Shown in pieces: positions 9,615 to 17,776 of a stretch of DNA of 64,000 bases. A program made the position numbers and the translations under genes. This stretch comes from Parabacteroides goldsteinii (GTDB lineage: Bacteria > Bacteroidota > Bacteroidia > Bacteroidales > Tannerellaceae). Location: positions 1 through 64,000 of the forward strand of contig NZ_JADNBB010000021.1 of the NCBI RefSeq assembly GCF_015550595.1, in the 5' to 3' direction. The notes below the pieces were generated by a model. The model made no database searches. It was not told the origin of the DNA and saw only the letters and a program-made list of their open reading frames with translations. The stretch's first letter is position 1; each line of letters opens with the position of its first letter.

Positions 9615-9622
9615 CAAAGATA
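9615..9622 (-). promoter_or_regulatory. -7 promoter element abutting the kinase start
   Basis: On the minus strand it reads TATCTTTG and ends five bases ahead of the GTG at 9610. By the usual spacing, transcription would begin at or next to the start codon. Confidence 0.55.
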
Positions 9623-9640
9623 AATGTTTGTAACGGAATA

Positions 9641-11389
9641 TCAATCTTTATCGTAAACAATACCCCATTTATCCAACATAACAAAGTCGGCATTCTTTAA
9701 TCCGATCTTCCAGAAAGGAACCGGATCGTCATGATCTCCAAGGTACATGCGGTCGCGGACCGTAAAGGCGGCATTCGACACAGCCAGTGTCGAATCGGCT
9801 ACCGGAGTGCACACTCCGGCAATATCGAGCACTGTATGGAACACGCTGTTCGTGCTGACAGGTAAAGTACTATGGGACATAGCTATTTGATACTTCTCCG
9901 GGTAGGCGGCACGATACGCTTCCGAAAACCATATTATATAAGGTATATGCAACTGATAATAGGTCGGAATGGGCGATGCATGCAAGTAACGGGCCCGGCT
10001 GTCGTCAAAAATATCTTCGCCGTGATCACTCAGGTAAAGCATCGACACACAGGCATTCGTTTTAGCAAGCATATCGGTGATCTCTCCCAGGACATAGTCG
10101 GTATAATGGATCGAATTATCGTATGCATTACGTAACTGCGTCTTGTAAGCGGCACGGATTCCCTCCGCCTTATCGGGTGTATAGAATGCAAATTCCTTCG
10201 GGTAACGTTCATGATAATTGAAGTGCGACCCGTATGTATGGATCACAAAGAAAAGATTACCGTCCGTTTTATCCAACTCTTTTTGCAGGTAAGGAAGCAG
10301 TGCGCCATCATGCAAAGATGTCAGATAGGAAGATCCTGTCTTGAACTGGCTCATATCGATAAAGGTATCGGCTTCGCGGTAGAATGCACCGATCATCGAA
10401 GTATTGAGGTTCTGATTGGCAATCACAACCGTATGGAAACCGGCTTCCTTAAAAGCGGTTACGATACTTTTTTCGTCGTAAATAACGCCATAGTCCTCCG
10501 CACTGGCAGCCGACAGGATAATAGGAACACTCTTATGTGTATTATTAGATTGGGTGACAACATCGGTGAAGTGCACCAACCCGTCCAGCTTCTCCATCCG
10601 GGGAGTCGTTTTGCGCTCGTAACCATATAAACTCCATTCCATAGCACGCGAAGTTTCGCCCACTACCAATACATAAATCTCCCGCTTGCCGTCGGCCTGT
10701 ACCGGCTTCGTGGCATTAAAGGTAAAATCGGCCGAAGTAATATGGTAGTTGCTGTTCTTCTCCGCTTTATTGATCGCGAAGTAAAGGTTATAAAGTGCAT
10801 TTCCCGGATAAAAATCATCTTTCAAGGAGACGTTATGTCCCTGTATCGGAGCAAGCAGGCACAGAATAATCCCCAATGCGAAAACGGCGAGGCTCCTTAT
10901 CGCCCATTTCCTGCGAAAATCACCGGTCAGCTTTTCTTTCAGCCGGATAGACCAGGTAGCCAATAATAGCGTGGGTAATGTATAAAAGAAAAAGACTCCT
11001 ATAATGACCAGAAAGATATTCCCCAGTAGCTCGCTGGCTTCAGAGGCTGTCGAACTGGTCAGGTTCAAAAACATATCCACAGCAATGACCGATTCACCAA
11101 AAAGATGGAGAAGGACCAGCTGGCCGCCATCCAGAATAACTTTAGGCAACAGGCACCAGACTACTATTCCTGGTTTACGCGCCAGCAGAAGCAAAGCCAC
11201 CCAAAAGGCATACGGCAGAATTAAAGAAGCAATCCCCACCGTTATTGGCAAAGGCTCCGTAAAAAACAATACACAATTAGGAATGATAAACAATAATGCA
11301 AACAGAAACAATAAGTGCTTCTGGGAAGTAAACCAATCCCTCAACTTTATAAAATAACTCATCAATGTAGTGTATATACCAAAAAACAA
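9641..11389 (-). CDS. lipid A-type phosphoethanolamine transferase
   Basis: A 582-residue inner-membrane enzyme of the EptA/sulfatase-fold family, which moves phosphoethanolamine from phosphatidylethanolamine to lipid A or another surface glycan and so lowers surface charge. About five N-terminal helices (to about 170) anchor a periplasmic catalytic domain. Visible motifs are VVGETSRAMEWSLYGY, the probable nucleophile T284 in SNNTHKSVP, and YLSDHGEDIFDD with metal ligands. The gene lies 30 bases upstream of the hybrid kinase on the same strand, so the sensor may control it. MSYFIKL at 11362 is an alternative start, ten codons in. Its message probably begins with a GC-rich hairpin (11405-11428). 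Confidence 0.88.
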   Translation of the reverse strand: MFFGIYTTLMSYFIKLRDWFTSQKHLLFLFALLFIIPNCVLFFTEPLPITVGIASLILPYAFWVALLLLARKPGIVVWCLLPKVILDGGQLVLLHLFGESVIAVDMFLNLTSSTASEASELLGNIFLVIIGVFFFYTLPTLLLATWSIRLKEKLTGDFRRKWAIRSLAVFALGIILCLLAPIQGHNVSLKDDFYPGNALYNLYFAINKAEKNSNYHITSADFTFNATKPVQADGKREIYVLVVGETSRAMEWSLYGYERKTTPRMEKLDGLVHFTDVVTQSNNTHKSVPIILSAASAEDYGVIYDEKSIVTAFKEAGFHTVVIANQNLNTSMIGAFYREADTFIDMSQFKTGSSYLTSLHDGALLPYLQKELDKTDGNLFFVIHTYGSHFNYHERYPKEFAFYTPDKAEGIRAAYKTQLRNAYDNSIHYTDYVLGEITDMLAKTNACVSMLYLSDHGEDIFDDSRARYLHASPIPTYYQLHIPYIIWFSEAYRAAYPEKYQIAMSHSTLPVSTNSVFHTVLDIAGVCTPVADSTLAVSNAAFTVRDRMYLGDHDDPVPFWKIGLKNADFVMLDKWGIVYDKD

Positions 11390-11404
11390 CTATTCTTTTA
11401 TTTG

Positions 11405-11428
11405 CCGCCCGGATTAATCACCGGGCGA
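11405..11428 (-). other. GC hairpin at the 5' end of the eptA-like message
   Basis: On the minus strand CGCCCGG, an 8-base loop and CCGGGCG form a seven-pair GC stem (plus one G-U). It starts within about two bases of the transcription start predicted from 11433-11440 and is not followed by a T-run, so it is a leader structure rather than a plain terminator. A protective 5' stem or a regulatory fold are both possible. Confidence 0.5.
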
Positions 11429-11432
11429 ACCA

Positions 11433-11440
11433 CAAAAGTA
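11433..11440 (-). promoter_or_regulatory. -7 promoter element for the phosphoethanolamine transferase
   Basis: On the minus strand it reads TACTTTTG, an exact TAnnTTTG match, giving a leader of about 39 bases to the ATG at 11389. Confidence 0.6.
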
Positions 11441-11553
11441 GGTGTTATTCAGCACATAGTCATGCTAACCTGATACAAAAAAAGTTATTTCATTGATATT
11501 AAGTCTATATTTCAATAAAGTTTCATCCCAAGATTAATAAAAGATACATTGAC

Positions 11554-13746
11554 TTAATGTACTGTAACCTCATCCAGGAAGAACCAGGACGGATATCCGA
11601 CACCATAATGCCAGGACGGACATATTTTAGTACCTACAATCTCGACCTTTATATACCGACCGGATACAGGTGAAGGTTTATCACATTTCACACCGACAAA
11701 TTTCACTTGTACGGAACGGTCTTCCGGCAAGTTCTTCTCACCGAACGGCTGCCAGGTATTGTTGTCGGAAGAGATTGAATAAGTAACTTTTTCAGGCAGC
11801 AATATCCATTGTCCCAGTTGGTGGAGAAAATCGCTTTCTATCGAGCTGAACAAGGTATCCTTCCCCAAATCAAGAATAAAGGCACCGTCCATACCTTCCC
11901 ATCCTACCCAACTTTCCACAAAGGTTGTACCGCCAAACAGCTCGTCGGTCAGAGCTGTTTCTCCCAAAGCCTTATATTTACCCGTCGGTTCCTGTATCCA
12001 GATCACCTTAGCTCCTTTTGCCAGGTTCTTTTCTTTACCGGGCAGATAGCGTTCAGCATATAACCGACAATAATCGGCAGGTGAGTTTTTACGTTCATTC
12101 AATGTCGGTATCCCGAATTCGCGGGTACGTTCATCAAACAGGGTCAGCTTGGCTTTGATCTCATTCAGATCGTGATTGCCTTCGGCCCGCGCGATCTCCA
12201 ACTCCGCGTATTGCAGAGGCAGACGGGATATCTGTACACGTTTCAGCAAAACAGGATCGGCCATCACAGCCTGTTCAGCCTGGTCGAACAATTGGTTATA
12301 ACGCTTGCGGCAATTGGCATTCAACATGCCATCTTTATGTGTAACCGGAGAGTCGTATATCCAGAGACGTTGTTTGCTGGCAAGCAGTCCCCCTTCCAAC
12401 AATTTCTCATATTGGTAAATATAAGGCGATGCCGCTCCGTAATAGCCATCCATAAACGCACGCATCAATGAATCGGCATTCTGATAAGGGTTCCACATCA
12501 GCTTGCTGACCATATAGGCACGCATTTCCGGGAAATCGCCTCCTTTTGATCCTCCGATCTGCGAGAAGTGCATGGTTGCATGGTGCTCCTTGAACAGTTG
12601 GATATTTTTTTGCAGGATCGGGAAATTCGGGAACGGAGATACGTAATTGTCAAAATTAATACCATAATCCCATACAAATATATTATTACTGATGGCGGAC
12701 CAACCTTCCATCGCCTTCATAAAATCCCGACCCGAAGCATTATCGGTAAGGGGAACCTCGCGATCGCAATCGATATCACAAAGCATAATATTGACATTCG
12801 GCAAAGGTTTAACATGCTTTGGGGGATGCATAGTATACAGATAAGCCAAGGTGGAAAACTCCTTATCCGGAAAACGGGCAGCCAGCTTATTCAGGAAATG
12901 GATCAGGCTGCCGGAAGGGCCTCCCTCCTGCTCGTCCAGCGCTTTACATTCCGGGCAACTGCAATTCGTATAGTTACCGTCGTTCTGACTGATAGAGATC
13001 ATACTCTTTCCAGGGTTGGCCTTAAAGATCGAATCGACCTTCCAGGATACCAGTTCAAATACTTCAGGATTGGTCAGACACCACTGGCTGGCTTTTCCGG
13101 GACGGCGTTCGCCATTAATGAAGGAATAATATTCCGGATGGGATGTACCGTATTCATCGGATGGCAGGATCCGGTCGAAAGTATGCACCCATAAGCCACC
13201 GGCAAATACTTCGGAAGGTTCTTCGAAACGAAACCATTGTTTATAAACCGGATCTTCATGTATCGCATAACATTGGCTTTGGCGGTAACGGAATGCCGGA
13301 TTCTCGGCCCTGTTCAATTCCGGGATCACGACGGTCGGATTTTCCGTCAGCGTATAAGCATTTGCTCCATAATAAGCAACCCCCAGATAGTCTTCCAAAA
13401 GAGTGACCACTCCATAAACGGAACCTTTATCACCACCGCTACTGATATATACAATACCATTATCGGTCTGCAGACGGAATCCGTCTTCCGTCAAGCCGGA
13501 CACATCTTTTCCACCGATCACGATATCACCTTTGCGGGGAGTCTTATCGTTGAATACCGGCAACGTGGCACCGCTTATCCGTTTCACAAAATCCTGTAGA
13601 AGAAGTGCGGCATCGTTATCGACCTCACCGCCTTTTTCCACCAGAATACGTGAAACAGGTTTACTGTCTTTTACTACCGTCACCTGGGCATTCAGGCAAG
13701 GCGTTATCAATAAAAGAGATAATGTACATAGATTTAAGATTCTCAT
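11554..13746 (-). CDS. DUF4838 glycosidase-like protein with C-terminal F5/8-type domain
   Basis: A 730-residue secreted protein; the signal peptide ends near residue 20 (PCLNAQ). An N-terminal alpha-glucuronidase-type (GH67-like) domain (about 25-130) precedes the DUF4838 TIM-barrel-like region (about 150-450, with CSCPECKALDEQEGG and WDYGINFDNY). A C-terminal beta domain with ISSDNNTWQPFG resembles coagulation factor 5/8 carbohydrate-binding modules. Proteins of this type occur in Bacteroidetes glycan-use loci, but their substrate is mostly unknown. No SusC/D pair is near. I infer a polysaccharide-degrading role from the architecture only. Confidence 0.78.
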   Translation of the reverse strand: MRILNLCTLSLLLITPCLNAQVTVVKDSKPVSRILVEKGGEVDNDAALLLQDFVKRISGATLPVFNDKTPRKGDIVIGGKDVSGLTEDGFRLQTDNGIVYISSGGDKGSVYGVVTLLEDYLGVAYYGANAYTLTENPTVVIPELNRAENPAFRYRQSQCYAIHEDPVYKQWFRFEEPSEVFAGGLWVHTFDRILPSDEYGTSHPEYYSFINGERRPGKASQWCLTNPEVFELVSWKVDSIFKANPGKSMISISQNDGNYTNCSCPECKALDEQEGGPSGSLIHFLNKLAARFPDKEFSTLAYLYTMHPPKHVKPLPNVNIMLCDIDCDREVPLTDNASGRDFMKAMEGWSAISNNIFVWDYGINFDNYVSPFPNFPILQKNIQLFKEHHATMHFSQIGGSKGGDFPEMRAYMVSKLMWNPYQNADSLMRAFMDGYYGAASPYIYQYEKLLEGGLLASKQRLWIYDSPVTHKDGMLNANCRKRYNQLFDQAEQAVMADPVLLKRVQISRLPLQYAELEIARAEGNHDLNEIKAKLTLFDERTREFGIPTLNERKNSPADYCRLYAERYLPGKEKNLAKGAKVIWIQEPTGKYKALGETALTDELFGGTTFVESWVGWEGMDGAFILDLGKDTLFSSIESDFLHQLGQWILLPEKVTYSISSDNNTWQPFGEKNLPEDRSVQVKFVGVKCDKPSPVSGRYIKVEIVGTKICPSWHYGVGYPSWFFLDEVTVH

Positions 13747-13791
13747 AATTGAATTTGTTTAGAATATAAGTAAGTATTATAATACCGGAAT

Positions 13792-14133
13792 TTACAGCCT
13801 TTGTATGATGCCTATAAACTCTTCGTTCGTGATATCGAACTCCGGTTCCTTGTAATTTACATAATCTTCAAAATAGTCGCTGGCAATATCGGCTACAATC
13901 TCTTCCCCGGCCAGTCCATAAGAAGAAACCAATGCTTCCAATTTACTTTTTACCTGCCGGATCACCTGCAGGCGGTCTTCATAACGCTCCGGTTTTTCCT
14001 GATCTGTTATATGCTCGTTACGAGTAACGAGATATACAACGGTATAAAACTTGTCCACATTACCGAACACCGGAACGAATAAGGCCTTTTTGTCTTCCGG
14101 CAACGCAGCCAGAAATTCCTGTATCTTTGTCAT
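13792..14133 (-). CDS. small protein of unknown function (113 aa)
   Basis: I do not recognise this family. The protein is soluble, acidic and mostly helical, with no signal peptide, membrane segment or cysteines; aromatic and acidic clusters occur near SDYFEDYVNYKEPEFD. An exact -7 element (14163-14170) 30 bases ahead of the ATG supports a real, separately transcribed gene. It diverges from bacterioferritin and lies just upstream of the DUF4838 gene, without an evident functional link. Confidence 0.7.
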   Translation of the reverse strand: MTKIQEFLAALPEDKKALFVPVFGNVDKFYTVVYLVTRNEHITDQEKPERYEDRLQVIRQVKSKLEALVSSYGLAGEEIVADIASDYFEDYVNYKEPEFDITNEEFIGIIQRL

Positions 14134-14162
14134 TCTATCTTTTTTTATTGATTTTGTCTATA

Positions 14163-14170
14163 CAAAGATA
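14163..14170 (-). promoter_or_regulatory. -7 promoter element for the 113-aa protein
   Basis: On the minus strand it reads TATCTTTG, an exact match, with a predicted leader of about 25 bases. Confidence 0.65.
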
Positions 14171-14276
14171 ACGAATATTCTTTCCCCCCTTTCTAAATAA
14201 TATTAATAAATCTATTAACTTTACAGCCATTAAAACAAGGGCAATTTATTATAATCGAATTTTAAATTAACGCATT

Positions 14277-14783
14277 ATGATTAAAAGAGAGAAAAGTATT
14301 GAACTGCTGAATAAAGCAGTAGCCGATGAAATGACAGCTGTTAACCAGTACATGTATTTTCATTTTCGCTTGGATGACATGGGATACGACCTGTTGTCAA
14401 GCCTTTTCAAACGCACAGCCATCACAGAAATGATGCATGTGGAACGTCTGGCAGAACGTATCCTGTTCCTGAAAGGTGAAGTAGAAATGAAATGTTCAGC
14501 CCCCGTAGAAAAGATTCACGATGTAAAAGCAATGCTTGAAAAAGCAGCTCAGATGGAAACCGGAAGTGTAGACGATTACAATGCATGGGCAAACGAATGT
14601 GCTCAACATGCAGACTCTGCCACCAAGAAAGTTTTCGAAGGCTTGGTTATCGAAGAAGAAGGCCATCTGGACCAGTTCGAAACAGAAATTGAAAACATGG
14701 AAAACTTCGGAGCGAATTATCTGGCTTTGCAGTCAATCGAACGCAGCAAGATCATTTCTTCCGGTGGAACTCCTGCCGAATAA
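14277..14783 (+). CDS. bfr: bacterioferritin
   Basis: A 168-residue ferritin-like protein that forms a cage oxidising ferrous iron and storing it as mineral. The diiron ligands fit the family: E18 in VADEMTAVNQY, the E-x2-H pair in TEMMHVERLAERI, and EEEGHLDQFE in the fourth helix. The methionine aligned with the haem ligand of E. coli Bfr (Met52) is present in TEMMH, so haem binding is possible. The length is normal, and a strong terminator follows. Confidence 0.92.
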   Translation: MIKREKSIELLNKAVADEMTAVNQYMYFHFRLDDMGYDLLSSLFKRTAITEMMHVERLAERILFLKGEVEMKCSAPVEKIHDVKAMLEKAAQMETGSVDDYNAWANECAQHADSATKKVFEGLVIEEEGHLDQFETEIENMENFGANYLALQSIERSKIISSGGTPAE

Positions 14784-14792
14784 TTATAGAAA

Positions 14793-14828
14793 AAATAAAG
14801 AGAGGTTTGAATGAACCTCTCTTTATTT
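14793..14828. terminator. bidirectional terminator, bfr / DUF456
   Basis: A perfect 15-bp stem (AAATAAAGAGAGGTT and its complement) closes a six-base loop between convergent genes, with A/T tracts on both sides; it overlaps the DUF456 stop. Confidence 0.85.
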
Positions 14829-15306
14829 ATACAATCAGTGCTTTTATAAAACAGTAGACGAAATATCCGCAAAGCGATATCTTCGCAACCACACTAAGCA
14901 GGAATCCGGCAAATGCACCTATCCCTGCCTTAAAAGCTTCGAATGACTTTTTGCCACCTAACAATTCGCCGATCACGGCTCCTGCAAACGGGCCGAACAG
15001 GATGCCCCAGGGAGGAAAAATAAATATACCGGCAATCGTCCCGATCACACACCCCCAGCTTCCCCATTTACTGCCGCCGCCATATTTGGAACCCAGTACC
15101 GGAGTTATATAATCCAGCAACTGTACAACGACAACTAAAACGCCCCAAACAGCCAGTTGTGTAACCGTAAACTGTACTTTGTCCGTAAAGTGGAGTAACA
15201 GAAGTCCCAGATAAGACAAAGGTGGTCCCGGTAAGACCGGCAAAAAACATCCGGCAAATCCGACCAGCAGGCAAATAGCCCCAATAACAATTAAAAAGAT
15301 ATCCAT
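14827..15306 (-). CDS. DUF456 family membrane protein
   Basis: A 159-residue membrane protein, glycine-rich, with four or five helices. MDIFLIVIGAICLLVGFAGC is the usual N-terminus of DUF456, followed by the conserved LPVLPGPPLSYLGL, the soluble GSKYGGGSKWG turn and FPPWGILFGPFAGA. The function is unknown. The open frame continues upstream to 15714, but that part is antisense to the UvrA-like gene and precedes the promoter element at 15334-15341, so I start at the ATG at 15306. Confidence 0.86.
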   Translation of the reverse strand: MDIFLIVIGAICLLVGFAGCFLPVLPGPPLSYLGLLLLHFTDKVQFTVTQLAVWGVLVVVVQLLDYITPVLGSKYGGGSKWGSWGCVIGTIAGIFIFPPWGILFGPFAGAVIGELLGGKKSFEAFKAGIGAFAGFLLSVVAKISLCGYFVYCFIKALIV

Positions 15307-15333
15307 TCGTAATTTATTAAACCAGAATCCGGT

Positions 15334-15341
15334 CAAAGATA
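15334..15341 (-). promoter_or_regulatory. -7 promoter element for the DUF456 gene
   Basis: On the minus strand it reads TATCTTTG, 28 bases before the ATG at 15306, and it settles the start codon. Confidence 0.65.
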
Positions 15342-15406
15342 TGAAAAGTATTTTGTTGTGAGGATTTTTCACCCGATATTTGCGAGTCGATACAGAATGA
15401 ATACAG

Positions 15407-17698
15407 ATGATGACGAATGATATAAACAGTTCTGAAGAAGAATATATTATTATAGAAGGTGCACACGAAAATAATCTGAAACATGTTTCACTGAATATCC
15501 CGAAGAAACAGATCAGTATTTTCACTGGAGTCTCCGGCTCCGGGAAATCGTCGTTGGTACTCGATACGATTGCCGCCAAATCACGGAGGGAACTGAACGA
15601 GACCTTTCCGAGCTTTGTCCAGCAGTATCTGCCCAAATACGGACGTCCGCATGTGGATAAGATAGAACATCTGCCGGTAGCCATCGTAATCGACCAGCGA
15701 AAACCTGCGCCCAATGCACGTTCTACCGTTGGAACTTACACGGATACCTACTCTTTATTGAGATTGTTGTTCTCACGTGTCGGGAAACCGTTTGTCGGCT
15801 ATTCAGACACTTTTTCTTTCAACCATCCGCAGGGCAGATGTACCCGGTGTGACGGGCTCGGCGAGATCAGGGAGTTGGATATACACAAGTTGGTCGATTT
15901 CAACAAATCGCTGAATGAAGACGGAGTGATCAATTATGTAGCATTCAAGCCCGGTGAATGGCGCTGGATACGTTATGCCAATACAGGGCTGTTCGACCTC
16001 GACAAGAAAATAAAAGATTACTCGCCGGAAGAGTTGGAACTATTCCTGTATTCTCCAAGTATCAAGCTGAAAAACGCACCGGCAAACTGGCCCAAGACAG
16101 CCAAATATGAGGGGCTCGTTGTCCGTATGTACCGAAGCATTATCAATTCGGAGGAGGGTAAGGTTCACCAGAAACTGCTCGACCCCATGCTGACAATGGG
16201 AGTCTGTCCGGATTGCGGAGGGACGCGCATCAACCAGACCGTATTGTCTTGCCGCATCAACGGGAAAAATATAGCCGAAGTCACCCGGATGGCCATCCCT
16301 GATATTATCGAATGGTTAAACACCATACAAGATCCTATCGCCTACGATGTAAAACAATCTATCAGCGGACGGCTAGCGGCGTTGGTAGAGATCGGACTGG
16401 GTTACCTGACACTCGACCGGAGCATGGGAACTCTCTCGGGCGGGGAAGCGCAACGGTGCAAAATTGCCAAATACATCAACTCGTCGCTGTGCGACATGCT
16501 TTATATCCTGGACGAACCGAGTGTCGGACTGCATAGCCACGACATTCATCTATTGAAAGCATCTGTCCGCAAACTGCGCGACCACGGCAACACCGTTCTT
16601 CTTGTCGAACATCACAAGGAAATGATACAAATAGCCGATCATATCGTCGACATGGGGCCGGGTTCAGGAATGGATGGCGGCAATATCCTGTACGAAGGAG
16701 ATTACGAAGGTTTGCTGAAAAGCGGCACACAGACCGGAAAGATGATAGCCGAAAAAGTACCGTTAAAGCAAAATCTCCGGCAACCGTCAGGCTGGTTCAC
16801 ACTCGAACATGCCAACGAACATAACCTGAAAGACCTGACCATCAAACTTCCGATGGGAGTTCTGAGCGTCATCGCCGGAGTTGCCGGATCGGGAAAAAGT
16901 TCCCTGATGGAATGTTTCCGTAAAGCCTGCCCGGAAGAGGTTATCTATATCAGCCAGAAGAATATCGGTATTAGCCTGCGTTCGACGCCTGCTACCTATC
17001 TGGGAGTAGCGGATGACATCCGAAAGATTTTCGCACAAAAGAGTGGCGCCGGCTTAAGCACATTCTCTTTCAATGGGAAAGGCGGTTGCCCTGTCTGCGG
17101 AGGGAAAGGGGTAATCGTATCGGATATGGCTTTTATGGATGCGATAGAAACGGTTTGTGAAGCATGCGGTGGTTTACGTTACTCGCCGGAAGCCTTGCAA
17201 TATGAAGTGGAAGGTATCAATATAGCCGAAGCCATGGATTTAACCGTGCGGAAAGCATCCCTCCGCTTTGCCGGGACTATTATTGAAAAGAAGCTGCTGC
17301 CACTCATGCAGGTCGGATTGGGGTATCTGCATCTGAACCAATCCCTTTCTACATTATCCGGAGGAGAACTGCAACGTGTAAAGCTGGCATCGTACCTCGA
17401 CAGCCGGGGCAAAATATACGTACTGGACGAGCCGACCGACGGTCTGCATGTGAAAGATATCCGGCACATTATCGAGCTGTTCGATTCCATGGTAGAGCAA
17501 GGCAATACGATCTTCCTGGTAGAGCACAACCTGGATGTACTGAAAGCTGCCGACTATGTGATCGAATTGGGCCCGGGAGGCGGAGAAATGGGCGGAAAAC
17601 TTATTTTTCAAGGAACACCACAGCAAATGCTCTCTTACCCATCTTCCATTACAGCTAATTATCTGAAAGCGGAATTGCCGGGAAACAGGAAATCTTAA
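15407..17698 (+). CDS. short UvrA-like ABC ATPase
   Basis: A 763-residue paralogue of the excision-repair damage sensor UvrA (usually about 940 residues). It keeps both ATPase halves: Walker A GVSGSGKSS (41-49) and GVAGSGKSS, two LSGGE signatures, ILDEPSVGLH and VLDEPTDGLH, and zinc-binding CTRCDG and CPVCGG. The stretch after the first Walker A runs directly into STVGTYTDTYSLLRLLF, so the UvrB-binding domain of true UvrA seems to be absent. Related short UvrA proteins are known in drug-producing actinomycetes as self-resistance factors; here the role is open. Transcription is divergent from DUF456. Confidence 0.87.
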   Translation: MMTNDINSSEEEYIIIEGAHENNLKHVSLNIPKKQISIFTGVSGSGKSSLVLDTIAAKSRRELNETFPSFVQQYLPKYGRPHVDKIEHLPVAIVIDQRKPAPNARSTVGTYTDTYSLLRLLFSRVGKPFVGYSDTFSFNHPQGRCTRCDGLGEIRELDIHKLVDFNKSLNEDGVINYVAFKPGEWRWIRYANTGLFDLDKKIKDYSPEELELFLYSPSIKLKNAPANWPKTAKYEGLVVRMYRSIINSEEGKVHQKLLDPMLTMGVCPDCGGTRINQTVLSCRINGKNIAEVTRMAIPDIIEWLNTIQDPIAYDVKQSISGRLAALVEIGLGYLTLDRSMGTLSGGEAQRCKIAKYINSSLCDMLYILDEPSVGLHSHDIHLLKASVRKLRDHGNTVLLVEHHKEMIQIADHIVDMGPGSGMDGGNILYEGDYEGLLKSGTQTGKMIAEKVPLKQNLRQPSGWFTLEHANEHNLKDLTIKLPMGVLSVIAGVAGSGKSSLMECFRKACPEEVIYISQKNIGISLRSTPATYLGVADDIRKIFAQKSGAGLSTFSFNGKGGCPVCGGKGVIVSDMAFMDAIETVCEACGGLRYSPEALQYEVEGINIAEAMDLTVRKASLRFAGTIIEKKLLPLMQVGLGYLHLNQSLSTLSGGELQRVKLASYLDSRGKIYVLDEPTDGLHVKDIRHIIELFDSMVEQGNTIFLVEHNLDVLKAADYVIELGPGGGEMGGKLIFQGTPQQMLSYPSSITANYLKAELPGNRKS

Positions 17699-17742
17699 TC
17701 AAGATTTAATAACCGAATCTTCCTTTTCCCGGTAGATTTTAA

Positions 17743-17750
17743 TACCTTTG
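17743..17750 (+). promoter_or_regulatory. -7 promoter element for the M24 peptidase
   Basis: TACCTTTG, an exact match, 26 bases before the ATG at 17777. Confidence 0.65.
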
Positions 17751-17776
17751 AAGCCACATAAAAATAAAAGTTGGAG

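Noticed and set aside
15307-15714. N-terminal extension of the DUF456 frame
   Set aside because: It covers the UvrA-like gene on the other strand and lies upstream of the DUF456 promoter element; the family N-terminus begins at 15306.
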